A stretch of 64,000 nucleotides of DNA from Cytophagaceae bacterium (GTDB lineage: Bacteria > Bacteroidota > Bacteroidia > Cytophagales > UBA9547), in assembly GCA_027488865.1 (NCBI GenBank), contig JAIYAU010000026.1:154496-218495 (forward strand), given 5' to 3'. A program made the translations under genes and the position numbers. Position 1 is the first letter of the stretch; each line of letters begins with the position of its first letter. Below are positions 45,029 through 52,312 of this stretch, in pieces. Under the pieces are notes generated by a model. The model saw only the letters and a program-made list of their open reading frames with translations. It was not told the DNA's origin and searched no databases.

Positions 45029-45559
45029 TCAACCAAACTTGGACAGTTCCAGTTTACCCTTCCTTAGACCATACAGTTCCCCTGCACTACTGTTCATGTA
45101 CTCTTCTTCCTTTTCCACAATCCCTGCACGCACAGGGTTCAAGTGGATGTAATTTGCCTTAGAATCTAAAAACTCTACGCTAAATACCTCCTCACCGTGA
45201 TAGCCTTCTTCTCAAAACCACACCCTGCCATTATAGCTCAAAACTTTTAGTAGCCACTCTTTTCTGCTTTCTTTGGGATTTTCAAATATAGCTTTATAAA
45301 TCGCCTTGGAGGTAAATTTCTTAAAGTCGCGAATCACATCACTTAGGTTCCCATTTTTTGCCCTGACTATCAAGTGGACATGATTGCTCATCACAACCCA
45401 TGCAAAAACCTCAAGCCCTTTCTGCTCTTGACAAAACCTTAGACTGCCCAGTAAATCATCAATGTAAGTTTGGCGGGTAAAGACATCAACCCATTGATGA
45501 ACAGTGAAAGTGACAAAATGAACAGCCTATTGATAACTAATAACAAATGCAAAACCCAT
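45029..45559 (-). pseudogene. REP-associated tyrosine transposase pseudogene (RAYT family 1)
   Basis: A full-length 177-codon Y1-type RAYT frame, minus strand, with two in-frame stops and no frameshift: TAG at codon 11 and TGA at codon 116. It reads MGFAFVISYQ-stop-AVHFVT, then YIDDLLGSLRFCQEQKGLEV, then the HUH motif MSNHVHLIVRAKN, and after the second stop ANYIHLNPVRAGIVEKEEEY, ending LSKFG. It is bracketed by inverted family B palindromes at 44977 and 45590, so the whole unit 44977-45627 is a recognisable RAYT element. RAYTs nick and mobilise REP palindromes. It is inactive now unless both stops are read through. Confidence 0.85.
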
Positions 45560-45589
45560 GTTCAAAATTATTTAAGACGGATTAAAAAT

Positions 45590-45627
45590 CCTACGATAGG
45601 ACTTCGGAATTGCAAATTCCGAAGAGC
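45590..45627. repeat. REP-like palindrome, family B (right)
   Basis: 38-bp copy: cctacgatagg, then core cttcggaattgcaaattccgaag, then agc. Upstream boundary of the RAYT pseudogene on its 5' side; inverted relative to the copy at 44977. Confidence 0.85.
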
Positions 45628-45686
45628 ACCACTAAGTGGGTAGGCTGTATTTTGCCACTTTTACCATTATCCATTGGGAATGTAAA

Positions 45687-45743
45687 GTAGCGTTGCAAAC
45701 GCTGTTCTCGTAACCCCTCGTTACAAAAGAGGGCTATTGGAGG
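45687..45743. repeat. REP-like repeat, family A
   Basis: 57-bp element made of two parts: gtagcgttgcaaacgctgtt, and cctcgttacaaaagaggg with an interrupted palindrome. Same orientation as 50458-50514, opposite to 46924 and 49842. A few substitutions break the palindrome here. Confidence 0.85.
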
Positions 45744-45797
45744 AGAATTTTTTGATTTTAGACCTATTTGTTATCTTGTAGTCAAATTAGTAGCAGG

Positions 45798-46901
45798 ATG
45801 ATTCTAGTAATTAGCGAGGTTTCAACATGCCTTCATTGGAGAAATTTTTTGATAGTAGTTATCTATGTACCACAGTTAGTTGCCATATCTTATGCACAAA
45901 ATCCTAAATTTATTTCTGGGTCAATGCAGTATGGATTTATAATTCCACATTCCAAAGAGATAATTAATGTTTCAAATTCAAATCCCTTAGGGTTTGAAGC
46001 TACTTTTGGCTGGCATCTTCCAGCCACAGCCTCTGGAATACTAAGTAGAAGAGGTTTTAAGATTTCAATGGTAGATTTTAACTATCCTACTGTGTTAGGA
46101 TATAGCATCAATTCGGCTTGTTTTGCAGAACCATTATGGGGTTTACATCGTCGTCTATCATTTTCGTTCCCAATAGAATTTGGACTTAGTTATAATAGCA
46201 AGGTATATGATCGTATAAAGAATCCTACTAACCTTTTTTTTAGCCTACCAATTAATTTTTACCTATCCGCAGGAGCGAGAATCAACTGGAGAGTGGGATC
46301 AAATTTTTTAATTCAATTCGGCGGACTGTATCAGCACATTTCTAACGGGGGAGTAAAGCAACCCAACAAGGGAATGAACTTTCCTATGGCTTCTTTGGGT
46401 ATATTGTATTACCTAGAAAAACCGTCTTGGGAAAAACCCGCTTTAACATCAATTGGAACAAATAACAGGGGATTAACCATGAACTTTTTGTTATTTGGTT
46501 CGATAAAAACTATAGCTATGCCTGATGAAAAAACATTTATAAGAGGTTATCAATACACGCTAGTAAAGCATATAAATCAGATCCATGGATTGGTAGCAGG
46601 CCTTGAAGGGGTTTGGAATGGGTATAAAAAAGTAGCCTATCTTCGTAAGGGAGAGAAGGTAGTTGCCTACGAACAAAGCGTACAACTTGGTTACCAAATG
46701 GCATTAAGCAAAACTTCCTTTCAGGTACTGGCTGGTGTGGACCTGTTTAATGAAAACAGAACAACTGACCTTATCTACCAACGTTATGGCTTGTATTATC
46801 AAATTTTACCCTATTTAAAGGTAGGAGGTACTATTAAAGCTCACAAAAATGTAGCTGATGCGATAGATATAAGGCTTGGATATACTTTTGACAAAAGATA
46901 A
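45798..46901 (+). CDS. Acyloxyacyl hydrolase / PagL-like lipid A deacylase
   Basis: A secreted outer-membrane enzyme. The frame opens at a TTG at 45768, but the ATG at 45798 gives a better signal (FLIVVIYVPQLVAISYAQ). The mature part has beta-barrel strands and the PagL signature QHISNGGVKQPNKGMNFP, which contains the catalytic His and Ser in the usual H-S-N spacing and the Asn/Gly after it. PagL removes a 3-hydroxyacyl chain from lipid A and so changes recognition by host or phage. It lies between two family A REP repeats facing each other and has no operon partners. The catalytic Glu is not identified with certainty. Confidence 0.75.
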   Translation: MILVISEVSTCLHWRNFLIVVIYVPQLVAISYAQNPKFISGSMQYGFIIPHSKEIINVSNSNPLGFEATFGWHLPATASGILSRRGFKISMVDFNYPTVLGYSINSACFAEPLWGLHRRLSFSFPIEFGLSYNSKVYDRIKNPTNLFFSLPINFYLSAGARINWRVGSNFLIQFGGLYQHISNGGVKQPNKGMNFPMASLGILYYLEKPSWEKPALTSIGTNNRGLTMNFLLFGSIKTIAMPDEKTFIRGYQYTLVKHINQIHGLVAGLEGVWNGYKKVAYLRKGEKVVAYEQSVQLGYQMALSKTSFQVLAGVDLFNENRTTDLIYQRYGLYYQILPYLKVGGTIKAHKNVADAIDIRLGYTFDKR

Positions 46902-46923
46902 ATTCATTTCCTTCGTAAGTTCG

Positions 46924-46980
46924 CCCCCAATAGCCCTCGTTTGTAACGAGGGCTTGTGAGAATTGCGTTTGCAACGCTAC
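46924..46980. repeat. REP-like repeat, family A
   Basis: 57-bp copy, inverted relative to 45687: cccccaatagccctcgtttg, palindrome ccctcgtttgtaacgaggg, then gcgtttgcaacgctac. Confidence 0.9.
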
Positions 46981-46989
46981 TTATAATCT

Positions 46990-47027
46990 CCTATGATAGG
47001 ACTTCGGAATTGCAAATACCGAAGAGC
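46990..47027. repeat. REP-like palindrome, family B
   Basis: 38-bp copy just 9 bases after a family A repeat, with one difference in the palindrome (aataccgaag). No RAYT gene is attached here. It is followed by a short stretch (ggcataactg) that recurs after the copy at 50702. Confidence 0.85.
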
Positions 47028-47062
47028 ACCTAGGCGGCATAACTGGAAAAACAGGTTGAACA

Positions 47063-47731
47063 CTACTCCAAAACGTCAGTACCATTCTCAAAAGTTCTAA
47101 TACCAGTTAAATCTGAGGTTTCAAGTTTATTTCTTAACTTTTGAGATATATAACAAGTATTAGATATTTCATTTAAATAGAACAAATCAAACTCAAATAA
47201 ACCATTCAACTTAATAAATTCATAACTTGAAGAAAATGACTTTTCATTTAATTCCAGATACATTTCTTTACTATTTACCTTTAGTTTTTGTTCTGGTTCT
47301 GGAAATAATTCCTCGCTCATATAAATCGAAGATCTTTCAAAATCTATCATATCCAAATAGTCTTTTGTAACAACTTGAAGCCAATAGAATTGAGGATTCT
47401 TAAGTAAACCTTTCTTAGGATGAAAAATATTTAGTGGATAATAACGATGTAATGGCAATAAAAATTCTGAAAAAATATCTTTCACTCGTTCACTTAAAAT
47501 TAACCCTGTACCTTGTATTGCACCCCAATCCTTTATAAAATCAACCTCCTTTGATTGTGGTGTCAAAATTACATCTGAGAAAACCGGTTCAAAATTCGGT
47601 AATTCCTTCCAATTCAGATTCCCTTGAGCATTTTCCTGTTTAGTATCAAAATTTAATGGAACAAAATCCCTCTCCGCATAAGGCTTCTTATCTCGATTTC
47701 CCTTAAGTTCAATTTCCAGTTTGTAAAACAT
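47063..47731 (-). CDS. Paralogous accessory protein 1, possible immunity protein
   Basis: 222 residues, cytoplasmic (no signal or membrane segment). One of three co-oriented paralogues. The shared pattern is RDFVPLNFD near residue 21, DVILTPQSKEVDFIKDWGAI, GLILSERVKDIFSEFLLP and YYPLNIFHPKKGLLKNP leading into FYWLQVV. That layout (ligand-like N-terminal half, a 'Serk' strand, then FYPv.i) recalls the Imm11/DUF1629 and Imm43 families of polymorphic-toxin immunity proteins, but I cannot confirm it. Tandem diverged immunity genes without their toxin are common in such islands. Function therefore inferred. Confidence 0.6.
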   Translation of the reverse strand: MFYKLEIELKGNRDKKPYAERDFVPLNFDTKQENAQGNLNWKELPNFEPVFSDVILTPQSKEVDFIKDWGAIQGTGLILSERVKDIFSEFLLPLHRYYPLNIFHPKKGLLKNPQFYWLQVVTKDYLDMIDFERSSIYMSEELFPEPEQKLKVNSKEMYLELNEKSFSSSYEFIKLNGLFEFDLFYLNEISNTCYISQKLRNKLETSDLTGIRTFENGTDVLE

Positions 47732-47790
47732 AACTTGAATTTAATAATTATTGCAATGTTCCCAAAGAACTTACATTATTGCCTAACAAT

Positions 47791-48465
47791 TTATACTTTG
47801 CAAAAAACATTCTCCAAAGGCTCAAAGCATTCTATTCCAGTAATTTTTGCTTCCTCAATAGCAGATTTCAATCTGTCATTGATATAACAATCACTACTAA
47901 TATGATTCAAGTAAAATAAATCATACTTAATTGTTGGATTTACACAAATTGAGTCATACGTAGTTAAAAAAAATTCATCTATCAACTCTTGATAATGACG
48001 TTTTGATTTAACTAGAACTCTTTGTTCAGGTTCTGGGGATAATACTTTACTTAAGAAAATTTGGGAATTATGAAAATCTACTAAATCTAAGAAATCCGCA
48101 GTAACTACCTGAAGCCAATAAAAATGTGGGTTTTTCAAAACACCCTTTTTGGGATGTATGATAGTGAGCGGATAGTACTTATGTGGTGGCAACGTAAATT
48201 TATCTAGTACACTTTTAAAACTATCACTTAAAATAATCCCAGTACCTGGAATAGCTCCCCAGTCCTTTATCACATCGACCTCTTTGGATAAGGTTGTTAA
48301 TATAACCTCTGCGAATATTGGCTCAAAATCCGGGATTTCGGTATATGTAAGGGCCCCTTGAGATTTCTCGTTCAAAACATCGAAATCCAGCGGCACATAG
48401 TCTCTTTCTGCATAAGGCTTTTTATTTTTGTTTCTAAGCTCGATCTCAATTTTATACAACTTCAT
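47791..48465 (-). CDS. Paralogous accessory protein 2, possible immunity protein
   Basis: 224 residues, second of the three paralogues. It shares with the first RDYVPLDFDVLNEKSQGALT, EVILTTLSKEVDVIKDWGAI, IILSDSFKSVLDKFTLPPHK and the YYPLTIIHPKKGVLKNPHFY block. The C-terminal 70 residues differ more (TTYDSICVNPTIKYDLFYLN). Its start lies 3 bases after the stop of the decayed gene at 48468-49040, so it may once have been coupled to it. Divergence between the copies is highest in the second half, as expected if that half contacts variable partners. Confidence 0.6.
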   Translation of the reverse strand: MKLYKIEIELRNKNKKPYAERDYVPLDFDVLNEKSQGALTYTEIPDFEPIFAEVILTTLSKEVDVIKDWGAIPGTGIILSDSFKSVLDKFTLPPHKYYPLTIIHPKKGVLKNPHFYWLQVVTADFLDLVDFHNSQIFLSKVLSPEPEQRVLVKSKRHYQELIDEFFLTTYDSICVNPTIKYDLFYLNHISSDCYINDRLKSAIEEAKITGIECFEPLENVFCKV

Positions 48466-48467
48466 TT

Positions 48468-49040
48468 TTATTTAAGAATAAAATCATTAACGATTTTCCC
48501 AGGATTACCCGAAGTAAATGAATCAACTTGTTTTTGCAAATTTTTCGCTATCTCATCCATAGCATCCTTCGCAGGAATTTCCCATCACCAACTACTTTTG
48601 ATGCATTACCTACAACCAACCATTCTTAAGCTCAAGTGCCAGTTTACCATTGAATTCATCTTTTGAATCCTTTATTAAATGATCCAGTAATTTTCTAATT
48701 TCTTCTTTCGTATTGTACCCAATTGTGACAATTCCACGTAGTTCAGCGTTTCGTATTCGTCTTAACATAAAAAAGTGGAATCCGTTGGTTTTCGATACAA
48801 TGAATTAACGAGTTCGGTTTCGTAATTAGGAAATTTTTCAATAAAATTTATCAGTGGACCTCCAATCCCAAAATCAATTTCGAAATTATCTTCAAAAACA
48901 TGAAACAGGGCCTCCATCTGAATTGGAGTTATCTTCTTTATTTGATCATATTTATTTACAAAATCATAGCAACTAGAAATAATTGTCTGGTCATCAGCTG
49001 ATTTACTTAGTAATTGAATATCCTCTAAAAAATTATCCAT
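48468..49040 (-). pseudogene. Frameshifted accessory gene, possible immunity protein plus remnant
   Basis: Intact frame 48762-49040 (92 residues, MDNFLEDIQLLSKSADDQTI to STFLC) stops at a run of six T. One added base there would continue straight into the next frame at 48768: MLRRIRNAELRGIVTIGYNT, then EEIRKLLDHLIKDSKDEFNG, ending at TAG 48610. The last part, in two further frames, reads LVVGNASKVVGDGK and then IPAKDAMDEIAKNLQKQVDS to VNDFILK (stop 48468). The first 145 residues look like one helical immunity-type protein; the rest may be the 3' end of another gene. Three frameshifts make it a pseudogene unless the homopolymer is a sequencing error. Confidence 0.6.
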
Positions 49041-49115
49041 AATTCCTATTTGGTTGTTTTTTCTATAATTTGAACCCTAAGGCTGATAACTTGATACATT
49101 AGCCAATCTGGGACA

Positions 49116-49805
49116 CTACTCCTCTAGAGCAACATATGCCTCAATATCCTGAAATTTCCTATACCCAATTATGCTACTGTCTTCAAGGGCAAATCTAAGC
49201 CCTTCAGATATAAAGGCATGATACTCAAAAGGCATCGCAAAAAACAAATCGTAATCTAATCCTTTGTCAAAAACCAATTTATCATAATATATTCCATAAG
49301 TTAAAATTTGACTGGTATAAATTACCAGTTGTTCTTTCGATTCAATATCAAATGATTCTTGATCATCTCGATACTGATTTTTTACTGCATATATTTTAGA
49401 TTTTTCTACATCAACAAAATTAAGAATTGGAATATCCAATACTTGAAGCCAATAAAATCTAGAAGACCGCAGTAGGCCTTTCTTTGGATGAAAAATATTC
49501 AGCGAATAATATCTGTGGCGTGGCAATCTATACATATCAAAAATTTTTTTGGCGTGATCGCTTAGTATAAATCCATTTCCTCCTATTGCTCCCATGTCAC
49601 TAATAAAATCCACCTCTTTAGAATCAGCTGTTAAAATAACATCCGAAAACATAGGAATAAAGTCAGAAAAATTGTCCTTTTGAAGTGCTCCTTGGCTATG
49701 TTTATGTCGAACTTCAAAATCAAGGGGCACATAATCCCGCTTTGCATATGGTCTCTTTTCTTTGTTACCTTTGAGTTCTGCTGATAGTTTACAAAGTCTC
49801 TTCAT
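49116..49805 (-). CDS. Paralogous accessory protein 3, possible immunity protein
   Basis: 229 residues, third and most diverged paralogue: RDYVPLDFEVRHKHSQGALQ, DVILTADSKEVDFISDMGAI, FILSDHAKKIFDMYRLPRHR and YYSLNIFHPKKGLLRSSRFY. The conserved N-terminal half is kept, while the C-terminal half (ITYGIYYDKLVFDKGLDYDL) differs from the others. It is the first gene of the minus-strand cluster and ends 37 bases from a family A REP repeat. No toxin gene is adjacent. Confidence 0.6.
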   Translation of the reverse strand: MKRLCKLSAELKGNKEKRPYAKRDYVPLDFEVRHKHSQGALQKDNFSDFIPMFSDVILTADSKEVDFISDMGAIGGNGFILSDHAKKIFDMYRLPRHRYYSLNIFHPKKGLLRSSRFYWLQVLDIPILNFVDVEKSKIYAVKNQYRDDQESFDIESKEQLVIYTSQILTYGIYYDKLVFDKGLDYDLFFAMPFEYHAFISEGLRFALEDSSIIGYRKFQDIEAYVALEE

Positions 49806-49841
49806 TCAAATTATTTTAAAATCAATTCTTTAATTGTACAG

Positions 49842-49898
49842 CCCCCAATAGCCCTCGTTTGTAACGAGGACTTGTGAGTATTGCGTTTGCAACGCTAC
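49842..49898. repeat. REP-like repeat, family A, downstream end of RAYT 2 unit
   Basis: 57-bp copy: cccccaatagccctcgtttg, then taacgagga (one change in the palindrome), then gcgtttgcaacgctac ending one base before the RAYT 2 stop codon. Inverted partner at 50458. Confidence 0.9.
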
Positions 49899-50441
49899 CT
49901 ATAATCTTTCCAACTCCACCAAGCCCTTTTTACCAGCATAGTCCCTAGCACTGCTGTAGAGGTAATTCTCAACATACCCTGCTCTTACTGGGTTTTGGTG
50001 GATATAGTCTATCTTTTCCCAAACATCCACTAAGCTCATGTCGATTGCATGGTTATCGTCTGTCCAAAGTTTGTACTTTTCTGCCCGCCAACTCCGTCTA
50101 GCCTCAAACGCAAACTTGTCAAGCAGCCAGTCTCTTCTGCTTTCAGGGATGTTGATGATGGACTGAACCAATTGCTTGGATGTATATTTTTTAAAGTCCC
50201 TCAAAAAATCGGAAAGACGGTGGGGAGCGTCGCAACGGCAAACAATATGCAAATGGTTGGACATCAACACCCATGCATTTACATTAAGCCCTTTTTGGCT
50301 TACACAATAGTTCAAGGATGCTACAATGATCTCTTTGTATGCAGGCCGTGTAAAAAGATCTATCCAGTACACGATAGTACAAGTAATGAAATACGTGCCA
50401 TGTTGGTCGGTAATGTAGTATTTGTCGCCAGCCATAGCCAA
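49899..50441 (-). CDS. REP-associated tyrosine transposase, intact (RAYT family 2)
   Basis: A 180-residue Y1-type transposase with no stops. The HUH metal motif is MSNHLHIVCRCD near residue 62. The C-terminal YIHQNPVRAGYVENYLYSSA carries the conserved domain seen in RAYTs, with the nucleophilic Tyr likely in the preceding helix around residues 108-150. It is flanked exactly by inverted 57-bp family A repeats (49842-49898 and 50458-50514), so the unit 49842-50514 looks like a complete REP/RAYT element. RAYT proteins cut at REP palindromes and are thought to spread them. It lies inside remnants of a second RAYT (50515-50671). Confidence 0.92.
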   Translation of the reverse strand: MAMAGDKYYITDQHGTYFITCTIVYWIDLFTRPAYKEIIVASLNYCVSQKGLNVNAWVLMSNHLHIVCRCDAPHRLSDFLRDFKKYTSKQLVQSIINIPESRRDWLLDKFAFEARRSWRAEKYKLWTDDNHAIDMSLVDVWEKIDYIHQNPVRAGYVENYLYSSARDYAGKKGLVELERL

Positions 50442-50457
50442 ATATAAAGAATGTAAC

Positions 50458-50514
50458 GTAGCGTTGCAAACGCTGTTCTCGCAAGCCCTCGTTACAAACG
50501 AGGGCTATTGGAGG
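50458..50514. repeat. REP-like repeat, family A, upstream end of RAYT 2 unit
   Basis: 57-bp copy gtagcgttgcaaacgctgtt..., palindrome ccctcgttacaaacgaggg perfect here. Ends exactly where the truncated RAYT 1 copy begins. Confidence 0.92.
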
Positions 50515-50671
50515 CAAAAACCTCAAGCCCTTTCTGCTCTTGACAAAACCTTAGACTGCCCAGTAACTCATCAATGTAAGTTTGGCGGCTAAAGACATCA
50601 ACCCATTGATGAACAGTGAAAGTGACAAAATGAACAGCCTCTTGATTCCTAATAAGATATGCAAAACCCAT
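50515..50671 (-). pseudogene. Truncated RAYT family 1 copy, interrupted by the RAYT 2 unit
   Basis: Minus-strand 5' part of a second family 1 RAYT: MGFAYLIRNQEAVHFVTFTV, then HQWVDVFSRQTYIDELLGSL and RFCQEQKGLEVFA. It is almost the same as the pseudogene at 45029-45559, but without that copy's amber stop. The match stops at 50514/50515 within gaggtttttgc, where the family A repeat begins. The 3' part is not found on the far side of the RAYT 2 unit, so it was lost or moved. A family B palindrome (50702) lies upstream as expected. Confidence 0.85.
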
Positions 50672-50701
50672 GTTCAAAATTATTTAAGACGGATTAAAAA
50701 T

Positions 50702-50739
50702 CCTACGATAGGACTTCGGAATTGCAAATTCCGAAGAGC
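50702..50739. repeat. REP-like palindrome, family B
   Basis: 38-bp copy with perfect palindrome cttcggaattgcaaattccgaag. It sits upstream of the truncated RAYT 1 and touches the 68-bp direct repeat that starts at 50739. Confidence 0.9.
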
Positions 50740-50806
50740 ACCTCTAAAACTAATTAGTTCACCTTTATCTATTATAAACATAACAGGCCTCACTATTTCT
50801 AGAAGG
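50739..50806. repeat. 68-bp direct repeat, copy 1
   Basis: cacctctaaaactaattagt... through ...ctatttctagaagg. Matches 53304-53371 at 67 of 68 positions (t for a at 50781). In copy 2 this sequence is the first arm and loop of a terminator; here the second arm is missing. Confidence 0.9.
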
Positions 50807-50822
50807 GAGGCATAACTGCAAA

Positions 50823-51491
50823 TTAATGATGTGGACGCAGAAAAAGTGTATCGTTATGGGTATCTGCATACAAAATTATCCTCTCCTCTAAAGTATCCAG
50901 CTTTACAAAAAACTCAGTTGCTTTAAATCTGGGGGTATTGTTAACATATCTGCACCCGTAATCGTGTTTGGATGACTCTGGATCATTCTCAATATAGTCC
51001 TTTTTAAAATATTTCCTTTGAATAATAGGTAAAAATGGGTGGGATTCATACAAACAAACAGAAATTCCACCTGAGGGTGTGGTTATATTACCTAACAAAT
51101 ACTCTTTATATACGGTAGTTTTATTAATTCTCAACGATTTTGTAGGTTCCAACTCTCCAAATGTTAAAAATCCAAATATCCCAAAAAAGCATCCAAAGCC
51201 AATCCAGAGGAATAAAAATACCGAGGCAGTCCCCTTGATTATATTATTTGTACTTCTATATCCCTTCCAAAGCAGATAGCTTGCCGCCAAATGGAATATT
51301 GCAAACATTAGCCAATTCAGTGTAGAATAGGTAAAGGAAATCTTTAATAAGATGGCAAGCCAAAACACAGATACTATCCCTAGGCAAACAACCATAAAAT
51401 CCTTCTTGACTTTCTTTGCCAAAAAATAAACCACAAAAGGGTTTATCAGCAGTGAGAAAAAGATTATTTCTATTGACATTGACGCTAACAA
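50823..51491 (-). CDS. Membrane protein, function unknown
   Basis: 222 residues. Four hydrophobic segments in the first 130 residues (VVCLGIVSVFWLAILLKISF, LMFAIFHLAASYLLW, TASVFLFLWIGFGCFFGIFG), then a soluble C-terminal part of about 95 residues (FYKEYLL.. through LFLRPHH) probably outside the cytoplasm. No family recognised. First of three genes in the block between the direct repeats at 50739 and 53304. Confidence 0.6.
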   Translation of the reverse strand: MLASMSIEIIFFSLLINPFVVYFLAKKVKKDFMVVCLGIVSVFWLAILLKISFTYSTLNWLMFAIFHLAASYLLWKGYRSTNNIIKGTASVFLFLWIGFGCFFGIFGFLTFGELEPTKSLRINKTTVYKEYLLGNITTPSGGISVCLYESHPFLPIIQRKYFKKDYIENDPESSKHDYGCRYVNNTPRFKATEFFVKLDTLEERIILYADTHNDTLFLRPHH

Positions 51492-51642
51492 TGATTAATT
51501 CAACCAAAATACTAATTTAAAACCAAAAGCGAACTGCCACTCTTTCTAAACTTTATGCAAAGAAATTCATTGATTTTGTAAGTTGAAAACTCAATAATAG
51601 ATCCAAGTAATGATTGGCTAAATTTCGATCGGTAGGAATTCT

Positions 51643-52158
51643 CTATTCTTTCTCTTCTATTCGAATTTCATCTGCATAAATAAATCGAACCTCGAATAAT
51701 ACTACTTCATCAGGTTTAAGTTTATCAACCAACCAAAATGGATCGTTGTCTGGGGTTAGCATCCTGCAAGCACCATATTGTGTCACAATTGACCTAAATA
51801 TGTACTTTTTTTGATTAGGGAAATATATCAGTTTCTTTTCTATTTTTGGGTTTTGACAGCCACCTGCACCAGTATAATAATAAATCAATGTTTTCTTAGA
51901 AAAGTCAATTATCGGGAATTGATACCCGCCACATGCTTCTGCTGTTATTCGATTATTTAAAGGCTCACGGTTATTAACTATTAGATTCTCATACTCTTCT
52001 TGGCTATTTATAATCGCTCTACCTTTCATTCTTCCAAGATCTTCAAAACAGCCAATTCTTGGACTTTCGTGATTGTCTATAACGATGGAATCAGATAGGC
52101 CTTGGCTGTAACCAATTACCAATGAAAAAAATAATAAAAATGAAATCAACAGCCTCAT
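51643..52158 (-). CDS. Secreted protein, function unknown
   Basis: 171 residues with a clear signal peptide (LLISFLLFFSLVIGYSQ). The mature part has paired cysteines (EACGGYQFP, GAGGCQNP, YGACRML) that may form disulphides and a DFSKKTLIYYYTGAGGC segment resembling small PrcB-like or lipocalin-like folds; this is not firm. No sorting tail. It lies in the block between the direct repeats. Unrecognised family. Confidence 0.6.
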   Translation of the reverse strand: MRLLISFLLFFSLVIGYSQGLSDSIVIDNHESPRIGCFEDLGRMKGRAIINSQEEYENLIVNNREPLNNRITAEACGGYQFPIIDFSKKTLIYYYTGAGGCQNPKIEKKLIYFPNQKKYIFRSIVTQYGACRMLTPDNDPFWLVDKLKPDEVVLFEVRFIYADEIRIEEKE

Positions 52159-52312
52159 AAACGTAGTTATTTTTGGGTGACACTTTGGATAAACATTTTA
52201 ACCATTTTAGTTCAATATCTCAATCATCTCGCCTGTAATCCTTAACCTTCTATACTATTATTTCCCTGTGCGCTAAAGGCCAGGAAGAAGGGACTTTAAT
52301 TTTAGCCCTCTT

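Noticed and set aside
45029..45559. TGA/TAG recoding in the RAYT frame
   Set aside because: All other genes in the window use TAA, TAG and TGA as normal stops, so the two internal stops indicate a pseudogene.
44977..50739. CRISPR array
   Set aside because: Repeats here are palindromic, few, irregularly spaced and tied to RAYT genes; no regular spacers or cas genes.
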